From Pseudanabaena sp. Chao 1811 (GTDB taxonomy: Bacteria > Cyanobacteriota > Cyanobacteriia > Pseudanabaenales > Pseudanabaenaceae), in contig NZ_CP101416.1 in NCBI RefSeq assembly GCF_027942295.1, positions 3,024,501 through 3,088,500 on the forward strand: DNA of 64,000 nucleotides. Reading direction: 5' to 3'. The notes under the pieces are model-generated. The model saw nothing but the letters and a program-made list of their open reading frames with translations. It searched no databases and was not told the origin of the DNA. This document shows, in pieces, positions 55,224 to 62,639 of this stretch. Position 1 is the stretch's first letter. Every line of letters starts with the position of its first letter. The translations under genes and the position numbers were made by a program.

Positions 55224-55272
55224 TTTTTAGTTAGGATGGGCGGCGCATTGCGCCGCCCATCCTAACTAAAAA
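55224..55272. repeat. Family B palindrome, copy 4
   Basis: TTTTTAGTTAGGATGGGCGG, then CGC, an ATT loop and the exact complement: 23-bp perfect arms. It shares the GGATGG/GGCGC layout with copies 1 and 2. It lies upstream of the DUF2779 gene and the divergent cyclase gene, where a terminator is not expected. Confidence 0.7.
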
Positions 55273-55438
55273 CCTGTGAACTAATACAAATCTAGCTTTA
55301 AAATTTGCAAGTTAGGATTGTAAATTACAAATGTAGATTAAATAAGACCTAAATTTGTTTGGCGCATGAAATCTACCGCATCAAATTTGAGTTTTCAAAG
55401 ACGCTCGTTATATTACTAAATTTTTGGGAGAGGTGATC

Positions 55439-57418
55439 ATGCTGTCCAACTTCAAAAGGCGATTAAAAGCTTTGTTAAGTCCCAAGTTTATTGGCTATGG
55501 GTTGGTGATGACGATCGCCAGTTTAAGTGCGATCGCGACAGGTTTGGGTCTCAATGAAGTAAAAAACCTTGAACGACAAACTCAATCCACCTTTTTTAAT
55601 TGGCGTGGTCCGATCGCTCCTCCTAAGGACATTGTGATTTTAGCGATCGATGATTTGTCTTTGCGCCAAGGTGAATTTTATGACCCAAAAACTCGCCCTT
55701 TTTTAGAACCATTCCGTACTACGACTTGGAAGCGGGTGGTCTATGCTCAAGTATTAGAGAAGTTAGTCAAGGCAGGGGCAAAGGTCGTTGCCTTTGATAT
55801 TTTATTTGTGACTCCGGGGGATCATGGAATTGCCGATGACGATAAGCTCCAAAAGGCAATTACAACCTATGGCGAAAAGGCAGTATTTGCAGCTAGTTAT
55901 GAATTTACCCAAATTGGCGAAGCAAATATTTTACAACTCGCTTCTCCTGAATCAATTTTCCAGATCAAACCCAATACATTGGGGCTGATTAATTTTCGCC
56001 CAGAAGTGACAGGTAACATTCATCGCTTAGGTGTGCAAGCACCTCCTGATAGTGGTTTGCCGATAGTTCCTACCTTTGCATCCGCTATTCTGGATGTTGC
56101 CAAAATTAGTTATCCTAAACCCAAGGGAGATGGAATCTATTTTATGGGAGGAGCTAATACATGGGTGAATGCTCAGCAGCAGATTCCCTTTTATTATGTT
56201 GTTGATCCTTATAATTGGAATAGTGAACAGCTTCAGGGAGGTAAGTTCTTTAAAGATAAGATTGTCTTGATTGGGGCTACGGCAGCATCAAAACAGGATA
56301 TCCAAAACTCGGCAATGGGGAGAATGGCGGGAGTTGAAATCCATGCTAATGCGATCGCAACGCTCATGCAGGGTAAAAGTATGGCGGAATTGTTGCCCAC
56401 ACCTCTACAGCAAGCTATATTTATCTTTTTGCTAGTGGGCATTTCAGGGGGCATCCTCTGCTGGCTCAAACGTCCAAGTATCCAGATCTTAACTGCCTTC
56501 GGGATTATGATCGCTTGGATTGGAATTGGCTATGTCAGCTTTATTTATAGCAGTACAATCTTACCTGTGGCATTGCCTGCGATCGCGATCGGTTTAAATG
56601 GAGTTGCCCTGCTTGCCACAGGTTCCATCGCCGATCAGATTGATAAACTTTTGCTGCGACGCACCCTAGAGCGTTATGTCGCTGCTCCAATTGTCGAAGA
56701 GATTGTCCATCAGCCTGAAGGTTTTCGAGATCTCTTAGAAGGTCGCACGATTAAAGCGGCAGTTCTCTTTTCTGATATTCGCGGATTTACGACCCTTTCT
56801 AGCCGTCTACCTGCTAAATTTTTGATTCAGCAATTAAACACTTATCTTGGTGGCATGGTGGATGCCATTTTGGAGTATCAAGGCACAATTGATAAATTCA
56901 TTGGTGATGCGATTATGGCGGAGTTTGGTTCGCCAGTTTCGCGAGGGGAGAAGGCGGATGCGATGAATGCGATCCATGCTGCCCTGAATATGCGATTGGC
57001 ACTAATGGAACTTCGCAAAGTCTGGCAATCAGAAAACAAAATTCCTTTCTCCAATGGTATTGGTATTAATTATGGCGAAGTTACCGTTGGTAATATTGGC
57101 TCTACACGCCGCCTTGAATATGCTGTAATTGGGGATACGGTGAATGTGGCAAGTCGAGTGGAAGGGATGACTAAGGAACTTGGTACGGATATTGTAATTA
57201 CGGGGGCTTTGTATGAGATTGTCAAGGATGAGATTGATGTAGTTGATTTTGGAGAACATGCGCTCAAAGGTCGAGTGGGTAATGTGCGCCTGTATGGTGT
57301 GATTGGAATCAAAGGTAGCGATCGCAGCATTTACGAGCAAGTGCAAAATGATCTCAAGCGGCATACGGCAGTGATTGATATTCTCAAAAAAGGACAGATT
57401 CCAAAATTACGTGAATAA
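55439..57418 (+). CDS. CHASE2 domain adenylate/guanylate cyclase
   Basis: A 659-residue membrane protein. After an N-terminal helix (YGLVMTIASLSAIATGLGL), the extracytoplasmic CHASE2 sensor spans about 45-310 (IVILAIDDLSLRQGEFYDP, AGAKVVAFDILFVTPGDHG). Three helices follow (about 320-400), then a class III cyclase domain: AVLFSDIRGFTTLSSRL with the two metal-binding Asp, FIGDAIMAEFG, and GINYGEVTVGNIGSTRRLEY followed by AVIGDTVNVASRVEG. The Lys in TIDKFIGD suggests adenylate specificity. The ATG at 55439 has AGAGGTG just upstream; an in-frame TTG at 55424 is less likely. It may feed cAMP to the bCNG channel encoded at 46939. Confidence 0.93.
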   Translation: MLSNFKRRLKALLSPKFIGYGLVMTIASLSAIATGLGLNEVKNLERQTQSTFFNWRGPIAPPKDIVILAIDDLSLRQGEFYDPKTRPFLEPFRTTTWKRVVYAQVLEKLVKAGAKVVAFDILFVTPGDHGIADDDKLQKAITTYGEKAVFAASYEFTQIGEANILQLASPESIFQIKPNTLGLINFRPEVTGNIHRLGVQAPPDSGLPIVPTFASAILDVAKISYPKPKGDGIYFMGGANTWVNAQQQIPFYYVVDPYNWNSEQLQGGKFFKDKIVLIGATAASKQDIQNSAMGRMAGVEIHANAIATLMQGKSMAELLPTPLQQAIFIFLLVGISGGILCWLKRPSIQILTAFGIMIAWIGIGYVSFIYSSTILPVALPAIAIGLNGVALLATGSIADQIDKLLLRRTLERYVAAPIVEEIVHQPEGFRDLLEGRTIKAAVLFSDIRGFTTLSSRLPAKFLIQQLNTYLGGMVDAILEYQGTIDKFIGDAIMAEFGSPVSRGEKADAMNAIHAALNMRLALMELRKVWQSENKIPFSNGIGINYGEVTVGNIGSTRRLEYAVIGDTVNVASRVEGMTKELGTDIVITGALYEIVKDEIDVVDFGEHALKGRVGNVRLYGVIGIKGSDRSIYEQVQNDLKRHTAVIDILKKGQIPKLRE

Positions 57419-57427
57419 TATAAACAT

Positions 57428-57452
57428 CTGTGCGGCGCAAAGCGTCGCACAG
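57428..57452. terminator. Small family B-like hairpin between cyclase and P450 genes
   Basis: CTGTGCGGCGC, AAA, GCGTCGCACAG: an 11-bp stem with one mismatch, between two convergent genes. Confidence 0.6.
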
Positions 57453-57456
57453 CATT

Positions 57457-58800
57457 TTATAGAGGTCTAAACTTTACTTTGAGTCCATCTTTGGGGCGGA
57501 GTGTGGGAATTGGGAATGGTTCGAGATTTTGGTCCGGCAAGATTTCCCAGTGATAGCGGCGCAGGAGATGGGAAGCAATAATCTTCATTTCTAGCTTGGC
57601 AAAGGCAATACCGATGCAAATGCGTGCGCCGCCACCAAAGCCAATCAAGCTAAAGGGTTTTTGTTTATGTTCTTGGCGATCAGGACTAAAGCGATCGGGA
57701 TCGAACTGATCGGGATTGGGATAGATATCTGGTTGTTTGTGGGTAATGATAATCGAATAGAGTGCTAGCCAACCTTTGGGAATGTGATAGCCATTAAACT
57801 CAAAGGGTTTGACGACACCACGAAAACCGCCACCAACGGGAGGATGCAAGCGTTCTATTTCTTGGAGAATTTGATCTAGATAGGTCATTTTCCCAATTTG
57901 CTCTAGATTTAGTTCTCCTGTTTGGGCTAAGGCAATTTGTTCTTGGCGAGCCTGTTCTAATACTTGAGGATGACGACCTAATTCGAGGCAAAACCAAGTG
58001 AGCATTGAGGTGGTGGTTTCATGCCCTGCAAAGAGCATCAGCATGGCTTGAGCTTTGAGTTCTTCTAGACTAAAGCGGCTACCATCTTCGTCTTGGGCTT
58101 GGATTAGCATACTCAATACATCATGGGTGGGATGTTGTTGGCGTTCTTTGACGACTTTCGTAAGGTGTTGCAAAAGGCGATCGCGTGCCTTGATAGCCTT
58201 GCCTAAGGTGGTAAATGGCAGCTTTAGAGGCAAAATCACAAATAAACCATTGGTTAAGGTGGTAAATAGTTGGCTAAGTCTTTCTACTTCTACCTCATCT
58301 CCAGCTTTGGAACCAATTAAAAGCTGACTGGCAATCTCAAAGGTGAGTTTTTTGAATTCATTAAACCAAGTAAATTCTCCCTTTTCTGTCCATTTATCTA
58401 GATAGCGCTGGGTGATCTCATCCATAGTTGAGATGTAGCCATTCAGGGCTTGTCCATGAAATGCGGGCATCATGAGCCGACGGTTGCGCCGATGTTCTTC
58501 GCCATCTTGCAAGAATAGGGATTCTCCGAGCAGCATTTTGAAGTTGTCGGGCCATCCTTCTTTCCAAGAGAAACATTCCATCTGACTAGATAGGACACAT
58601 TCGGCAGCCTCAGAACCAATCATCATGACCGTTGGTCTACCGAGCAGGTTTGTTTTGGATATTGCGCCATATTTGGCATATTGCTTGGCGGGAAAGTTGC
58701 GATCGAAAAGAAATTGCAGAGTCTGTCCCAAAATTGGTAAGCCCATGTCTCCGGGGGGTAAGGGTTTCTCAATCGGTTGTTCTGCTGGATATCTAGTCAT
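57457..58800 (-). CDS. Cytochrome P450 (CYP120-like)
   Basis: A 447-residue heme-thiolate monooxygenase. Signatures are the I-helix AGHETTTSMLTWF, the K-helix EIERLHPPVGGGFRG with E-x-x-R, and the heme-binding FGGGARICIGIAFAKLEMKI with the proximal Cys. The N-terminus has a Pro-rich LPPGDMGLPILGQTLQFL as in cyanobacterial CYP120A1, which hydroxylates retinoic acid. Here the substrate is inferred only by likeness and could be another apocarotenoid or lipid. Redox partners are not encoded nearby. The gene is convergent with the cyclase. Confidence 0.93.
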   Translation of the reverse strand: MTRYPAEQPIEKPLPPGDMGLPILGQTLQFLFDRNFPAKQYAKYGAISKTNLLGRPTVMMIGSEAAECVLSSQMECFSWKEGWPDNFKMLLGESLFLQDGEEHRRNRRLMMPAFHGQALNGYISTMDEITQRYLDKWTEKGEFTWFNEFKKLTFEIASQLLIGSKAGDEVEVERLSQLFTTLTNGLFVILPLKLPFTTLGKAIKARDRLLQHLTKVVKERQQHPTHDVLSMLIQAQDEDGSRFSLEELKAQAMLMLFAGHETTTSMLTWFCLELGRHPQVLEQARQEQIALAQTGELNLEQIGKMTYLDQILQEIERLHPPVGGGFRGVVKPFEFNGYHIPKGWLALYSIIITHKQPDIYPNPDQFDPDRFSPDRQEHKQKPFSLIGFGGGARICIGIAFAKLEMKIIASHLLRRYHWEILPDQNLEPFPIPTLRPKDGLKVKFRPL

Positions 58801-58931
58801 GACAAAGTTGGTATTACAAAAGTCCTGATCAATTAGTGTAATTGATAGTGCTTTGTATCAACGGGTGGAGAAGTTATCAGCCGCATCTGAGAAAACCTTG
58901 GTATGCGCTATTCATCTTGCAAAAGTTAGTT

Positions 58932-58964
58932 TTAGAGCAAGTAGTCAGGGAGTACTTGCTCTAA
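58932..58964. terminator. Terminator after the 59375 gene
   Basis: TTAGAGCAAGTA faces TACTTGCTCTAA with an 9-nt loop, 13 bp past the stop codon of the gene on the minus strand. Confidence 0.65.
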
Positions 58965-58976
58965 GGTTTTGACCTT

Positions 58977-59375
58977 TTACTTTTTGTCTGAGGATGGGCG
59001 ATCGCGGAGATTGCGAATTACGCGAATCAAAAATGTAAGTGTAAAAATTGTTGATAGGCTTGGATCATGGGCAAAGTTAGGAGGGATGATTGGGTAGGCA
59101 TGATTAGCTGGGGCGATCTCTTGAGTTGTGACTTGTTGTTGCTCTGAGGTAGACAAATTAGAGGAGGTTTCCGACCACTCAAACTCATTCACTTGTTTCT
59201 GTTGAGTTTCTGTCTTTTGATTATGGAGATCTGTGCTTCTGTGAAGTTTGTCAACAAGCTTCCTTACCTTATTTGCCAATCTCACAAATTTCCTCAGCCT
59301 CACAATAGTGTTTGTAGCAAGAATGACTTGAGATTGGACTCGTTTTTGATTTTTAACTTGCTTTGAGTCAGACAT
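58977..59375 (-). CDS. Hypothetical protein, basic coiled N-terminus
   Basis: A 132-residue protein with no recognised domain. The N-terminal half is highly basic (KQVKNQKRVQSQVILATNTI, LRKFVRLANKVRKLVDKL). A Gln/Ser/Thr-rich middle follows (QQKQVNEFEWSETSS), and near the C-terminus there is a hydrophobic stretch (LSTIFTLTFLIRVI) ending in RNLRDRPSSDKK. It could associate peripherally or by one helix with the membrane. It is divergent from the NACHT gene with about 290 bp between them. Whether it is a true partner of that gene cannot be told from one genome. Confidence 0.55.
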   Translation of the reverse strand: MSDSKQVKNQKRVQSQVILATNTIVRLRKFVRLANKVRKLVDKLHRSTDLHNQKTETQQKQVNEFEWSETSSNLSTSEQQQVTTQEIAPANHAYPIIPPNFAHDPSLSTIFTLTFLIRVIRNLRDRPSSDKK

Positions 59376-59487
59376 AATTTTTTGCTCCGAAATAAACTAT
59401 GCCAACGCTATTAGATGCTTGCTTGAATGACTTTGCGTGACTTGAGTAACTTGCGTGGGTTTGTGGCAAAAGTAAACTTAAAAATGT

Positions 59488-59570
59488 AGAGATTGGAGAT
59501 CTCCGACTTTTTCTATCAACTTGCAGATTCTTTTAGGTAGCACAGAAAAAGTCGGAGATCTGGGACTTTA
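59488..59570. repeat. Family D palindrome, copy 2, upstream of the NACHT gene
   Basis: GGAGATCTCCGACTTTTTCT faces AGAAAAAGTCGGAGATCTGG around about 34 bp. The match extends about 18 bp per arm. A worn copy lies at 1281-1352. It sits 100 bp before the NACHT gene start and could be an operator, a mobile repeat or a terminator. Confidence 0.6.
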
Positions 59571-59669
59571 GAGGTTACCTGTGCTTGCCTAATCTTGTTT
59601 TTCGCAACTAAATTTTTGTGTGACTTTAGAAAAATGCCAAAATAGTTTTTAGATGTTTGAGGATTAGCA

Positions 59670-61868
59670 ATGTCTAGATCGCTACGAGCTTCTGAGGCAG
59701 GTATCAAGCAGATTAAATCGGCGATGAAGCAAGGTGGTTTTACACAAAAGGCTCTCGCTGAGGCTTTGGGGATTTCGAGATCTGTTATTACAGTTTTATT
59801 TAGAGGCGAGGCGATCAACAAAGAAAATTTTGATCGGCTTTGTGATTTTCTTTACCTTGATTGGCAAGAAATACGGAGTGAAGAAGCTGACAATGACAAG
59901 CGTGGTGACGATCTTGATCGCCTAGTCCAAGAGGTGAAGCAAAAAATCGCGGCGGATGTGACCGATCGCTGTGGAACGATGCGGGTGTTGGATATGACGC
60001 AACCTGTCGATCTGGATCGGATTTATACCGATGTGAATATCATTAAGGATGTGACTGGGCGGCGGCGGATTGGGTATGACGAGGTGATGGAGGTATGTAC
60101 CCGTGAGCATTTTGATCGCTTTTTAGTGGGGACGATTAAAGAACGGGTAAAGGGATTTGAGGCGGTTGAAGAATTTCAAAAGTTGGTAGTTTTGGGTAAA
60201 CCAGGGGCAGGGAAAACCACGTTTATGAAATATTTGGCGATGTCTTGCCTTGCGGGGAGGTTTCATGGGGAACTTGTACCGATCTTTGTGACGCTGAAGG
60301 CTTATGCGGAGGAGAGGGGACAGCCATCGCTAGAGAATTATATTTTGACGGAATTTGCCAAGCGTAAGGTATCACAGGATGTCGCGAAACAGTTACTAGA
60401 TAACGGTAAAGCCTTGATCCTGTTGGATGGATTGGATGAGGTGAAGAAAGAGGATGATCGGCGCGTTAAGCAGGATATCGATCAATTTTCGCGGGATTGG
60501 CTAAAAAATCGCTTTGCGATTACCTGTCGGATTGCGGCGCGAGAATATCAGTTTGAGAGGTTTACGGAAGTTGAGGTTGCAGATTTTGATGATGGACAGA
60601 TTGAAACATTTGTGAATAATTGGTTTCGGGAGAGAGATGAGTCAAAGGCGGAACGGATGTTAGAGAAGTTGAAGGGGAATGAACCTGTTAAGGAATTGGC
60701 TAAAAGTCCTTTGTTACTGACGCTGTTGGGTTTGGTGTTTGGTGAGCGTAACGACTTCCCGCTGAAGCGATCGGAACTGTATAAGGAAGGTCTGGAAGTA
60801 TTGATGAAAAAGTGGGATGCGAAGCGGAATATCGAACGGGAGATAATTTATAAACATCTGTCGCCACAAAACAAGGAGGATATGCTGGGACAGATTGCCT
60901 TTAATACCTTTGTGAATGGCGAATATTTCTTTCGGCAAGAGGATTTGCAACGCCAGATTAAGGACTATATCTGCAATCTCCCTGAAGCTTCCGCCGATCC
61001 TGATGCGTTGCGGATTGATAGTGAGGTGGTGCTAAAGGCGATCGAGCATCATCATGGGTTGTTAGTGGAGAGGGCAAGAAATATTTATTCTTTTTCCCAT
61101 TTGACTTTTCAGGAATATTTTGCAGCAAAGGCTATTGAGCGTGGTCAGCAATTGGAAATATTGGTGCAGAATATTCTTAATCCAAGATGGAAAGAGGTGT
61201 TTTATTTGACTGCGGAAATGTTGTGGCGATCAGATAACTTTTTGCAGTTAATGAAGGATCGCATTGATGGAATGTTAGCAGATGATGAGAAGTTACAAGC
61301 ATTTCTAGAATGGACAGATCAAAAGACAAATTCTGTGGAATTTAGCTATAAAGCTGTGGCAGTTAGAGCTTTTTATGCATACGTTGAAGCCCGCGACCTC
61401 GCGCGCGCGCGCGACCTCGCCCAAGATCTCGATCTCGGAAGAGGTCTCGTCTTCGGACGCGACCTCTTCCTCGTCTACAAGGTTGATCTCGACCGAGACC
61501 TCGACCTCATCCTCGACCGCGCCCTCATCCTCGACTTCGACCACGCCAGCCACCTCACTTCAGCTCTGAATGATGATGTATTGCGACAAGCCCTGCTAGC
61601 ACTTAAGTCTAAGATTCCTAACAACCGAGAAAATGTCTATGCTTGGTGGAAAAATTATGGAGAGGAATGGAAAAATGAATTGCGCCAGGTATGTATTGAT
61701 CGCCGCAATATTGGTCACGACTGGCAATTTACTAATGAGCAAGTAGAACTTCTCAATCAATATTACGAAGCCAATCGCCTCCTTGTCGAGTGCATGAACC
61801 GTAGCTACGTCAGCAAACAAGTCCGAGAAGAAATCGAATCAACGATGCTGTTGCCAAGTAAAAAGTAG
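59670..61868 (+). CDS. XRE-NACHT protein (bacterial NLR-like STAND ATPase)
   Basis: A 732-residue protein. Residues 10-75 are an XRE-type helix-turn-helix (QGGFTQKALAEALGISRSVI, then TVLFRGEAINKENFDRL). The NACHT ATPase spans about 165-490, with Walker A GKPGAGKTT at 176-184, Walker B ALILLDGLDEV at 248-258, the CRIAAR sensor region, PLLLTLL, and the conserved FSHLTFQEYFAAK at the end of the winged-helix part. Residues 571-629 are an Asp/Leu/Arg-rich repeat (for example RDLARARDLAQDLDLGRGL), followed by a helical tail (LNDDVLRQALLALKSK, WKNYGEEWKNEL). GAGG lies 8 nt before the ATG. NACHT proteins with similar architecture include antiphage NLRs; a defence role is inference here. Confidence 0.9.
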   Translation: MSRSLRASEAGIKQIKSAMKQGGFTQKALAEALGISRSVITVLFRGEAINKENFDRLCDFLYLDWQEIRSEEADNDKRGDDLDRLVQEVKQKIAADVTDRCGTMRVLDMTQPVDLDRIYTDVNIIKDVTGRRRIGYDEVMEVCTREHFDRFLVGTIKERVKGFEAVEEFQKLVVLGKPGAGKTTFMKYLAMSCLAGRFHGELVPIFVTLKAYAEERGQPSLENYILTEFAKRKVSQDVAKQLLDNGKALILLDGLDEVKKEDDRRVKQDIDQFSRDWLKNRFAITCRIAAREYQFERFTEVEVADFDDGQIETFVNNWFRERDESKAERMLEKLKGNEPVKELAKSPLLLTLLGLVFGERNDFPLKRSELYKEGLEVLMKKWDAKRNIEREIIYKHLSPQNKEDMLGQIAFNTFVNGEYFFRQEDLQRQIKDYICNLPEASADPDALRIDSEVVLKAIEHHHGLLVERARNIYSFSHLTFQEYFAAKAIERGQQLEILVQNILNPRWKEVFYLTAEMLWRSDNFLQLMKDRIDGMLADDEKLQAFLEWTDQKTNSVEFSYKAVAVRAFYAYVEARDLARARDLAQDLDLGRGLVFGRDLFLVYKVDLDRDLDLILDRALILDFDHASHLTSALNDDVLRQALLALKSKIPNNRENVYAWWKNYGEEWKNELRQVCIDRRNIGHDWQFTNEQVELLNQYYEANRLLVECMNRSYVSKQVREEIESTMLLPSKK
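61388..61560 (+). repeat. GACCTC-type hexamer tract inside the NACHT gene
   Basis: Many imperfect repeats of GACCTC, GATCTC, CTCGAC and GCGCGC, in phase with the frame and coding for R/D-L and L-D dipeptides. The tract is GC-rich and almost every codon ends in C, unlike the rest of the gene. The (CG)n run near 61400-61412 is a further simple repeat. Confidence 0.85.
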
Positions 61869-61948
61869 AAAGACAAAAGGAAAAAAATAGGCGATCGCGC
61901 TAAAATAATTGCATCGGCAACATGAAATCTTGCAATGAAGACGATTAT

Positions 61949-62173
61949 ATGCCATTAAAAGAACTCTTAAACGAAGCTAAAAATTTAGACCTTCAAGAGC
62001 AAATTCAACTAGCCACACAACTATTGCAATGGGTAGAAATAAAAATCAATCAAAAGCCTCAAGACCCTTCATCCAAACGCTTACGGCAAGCAGGACTAGG
62101 CTTAGGAACTTGTATATTTACGACTGACTTTGACGATCCATTACCCGACGAATTCTGGCTCGGAGAAACATGA
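61949..62173 (+). CDS. VapB-like antitoxin (DUF2281 type) of a broken toxin-antitoxin pair
   Basis: A 74-residue protein starting MPLKELLNEAKNLDLQEQIQ, with the LATQLLQWVE helix and an acidic C-terminus (LGTCIFTTDFDDPLPDEFW) of the DUF2281 antitoxin type. An earlier ATG at 61922 would add nine residues; neither start has a strong ribosome binding site. The stop overlaps the start of the following toxin remnant by ATGA, the normal coupling of VapBC pairs. The antitoxin looks intact although its toxin is not. Confidence 0.75.
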   Translation: MPLKELLNEAKNLDLQEQIQLATQLLQWVEIKINQKPQDPSSKRLRQAGLGLGTCIFTTDFDDPLPDEFWLGET

Positions 62174-62274
62174 AATTATTACTAGATACCCACACTTTTA
62201 TGTGGTGGCATAATGCAACTTTAATTAGCCGAGACTCAGTTTTTAAAAATTATGAATGTTCTTTGATTTGGTAA
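62170..62274 (+). pseudogene. VapC PIN-domain toxin with an internal deletion
   Basis: This 34-codon frame reads MKLLLDTHTFMWWHN and then directly ATLISRDSVFKNYECSLIW. The first part is the N-terminus of a VapC toxin with its first catalytic Asp (LDTH); the second is the usual VapC C-terminus. The roughly 95 residues in between, which carry the other acidic catalytic residues, are missing, and the frame is kept. An in-frame internal deletion is the simplest reading. The peptide should be inactive as a nuclease. Confidence 0.8.
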
Positions 62275-62334
62275 TGGTTATATACAGGAAAGCGACAGTC
62301 CGCCGAACCACTATAGCTTTTCAGGAAAATAAAA

Positions 62335-62605
62335 ATGTCTAATGTAATTGAAATCAAATATCAGGATAGACAAGGCACATCAACCATTGAATTGATCGAC
62401 CTATTAAACCTGATTGCACAGGACAAACAACAACTCTCTCAAACCAGACATAGATCTTGATACACCTTGCGAAATCGTTTTAGAACTGATTGATAGTTCC
62501 GTTTGGCGCATCTATTCCAAAGACGAAAGATTATTACAACACTTACAGCATGAGTTTAGCAATGTTCGGCATGATAGGTGCGTTAGCATTGCTAACACAC
62601 CTTAA
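62335..62605 (+). pseudogene. Small gene of unknown function, probably frameshifted
   Basis: Frame 1 starts at 62335 (MSNVIEIKYQDRQGTSTIEL, then IDLLNLIAQDKQQ) and stops at 62460. A +1 shift within CAACAACAACTCTCTC near 62427-62445 joins it to a second frame (KPDIDLDTPCEIVLELIDSS, then VWRIYSKDERLLQHL) that runs to 62605. Both parts look like plausible protein and neither has a sensible start or end alone. The last codons run into a palindrome at 62577-62601. Alternatively, two short genes overlap. The family is not recognised. Confidence 0.5.
62577..62601. repeat. Short palindrome at the end of the frameshifted gene
   Basis: GGTGCGTTAGC faces GCTAACACACC with an ATT loop (one mismatch). GCGTTAGC-type palindromes of this kind recur in cyanobacterial intergenic DNA. 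Confidence 0.5.
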
Positions 62606-62639
62606 CTATATCGCCTTGAACATCCTGAGAGAGCAAGAT

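Noticed and set aside
61305-61553. Reverse-strand open frame opposite the NACHT repeat tract, rich in Glu and Val
   Set aside because: It is the complement of the GACCTC repeats, which leave all frames open. It has no start context or family likeness, and the forward frame is part of a clear NACHT protein.
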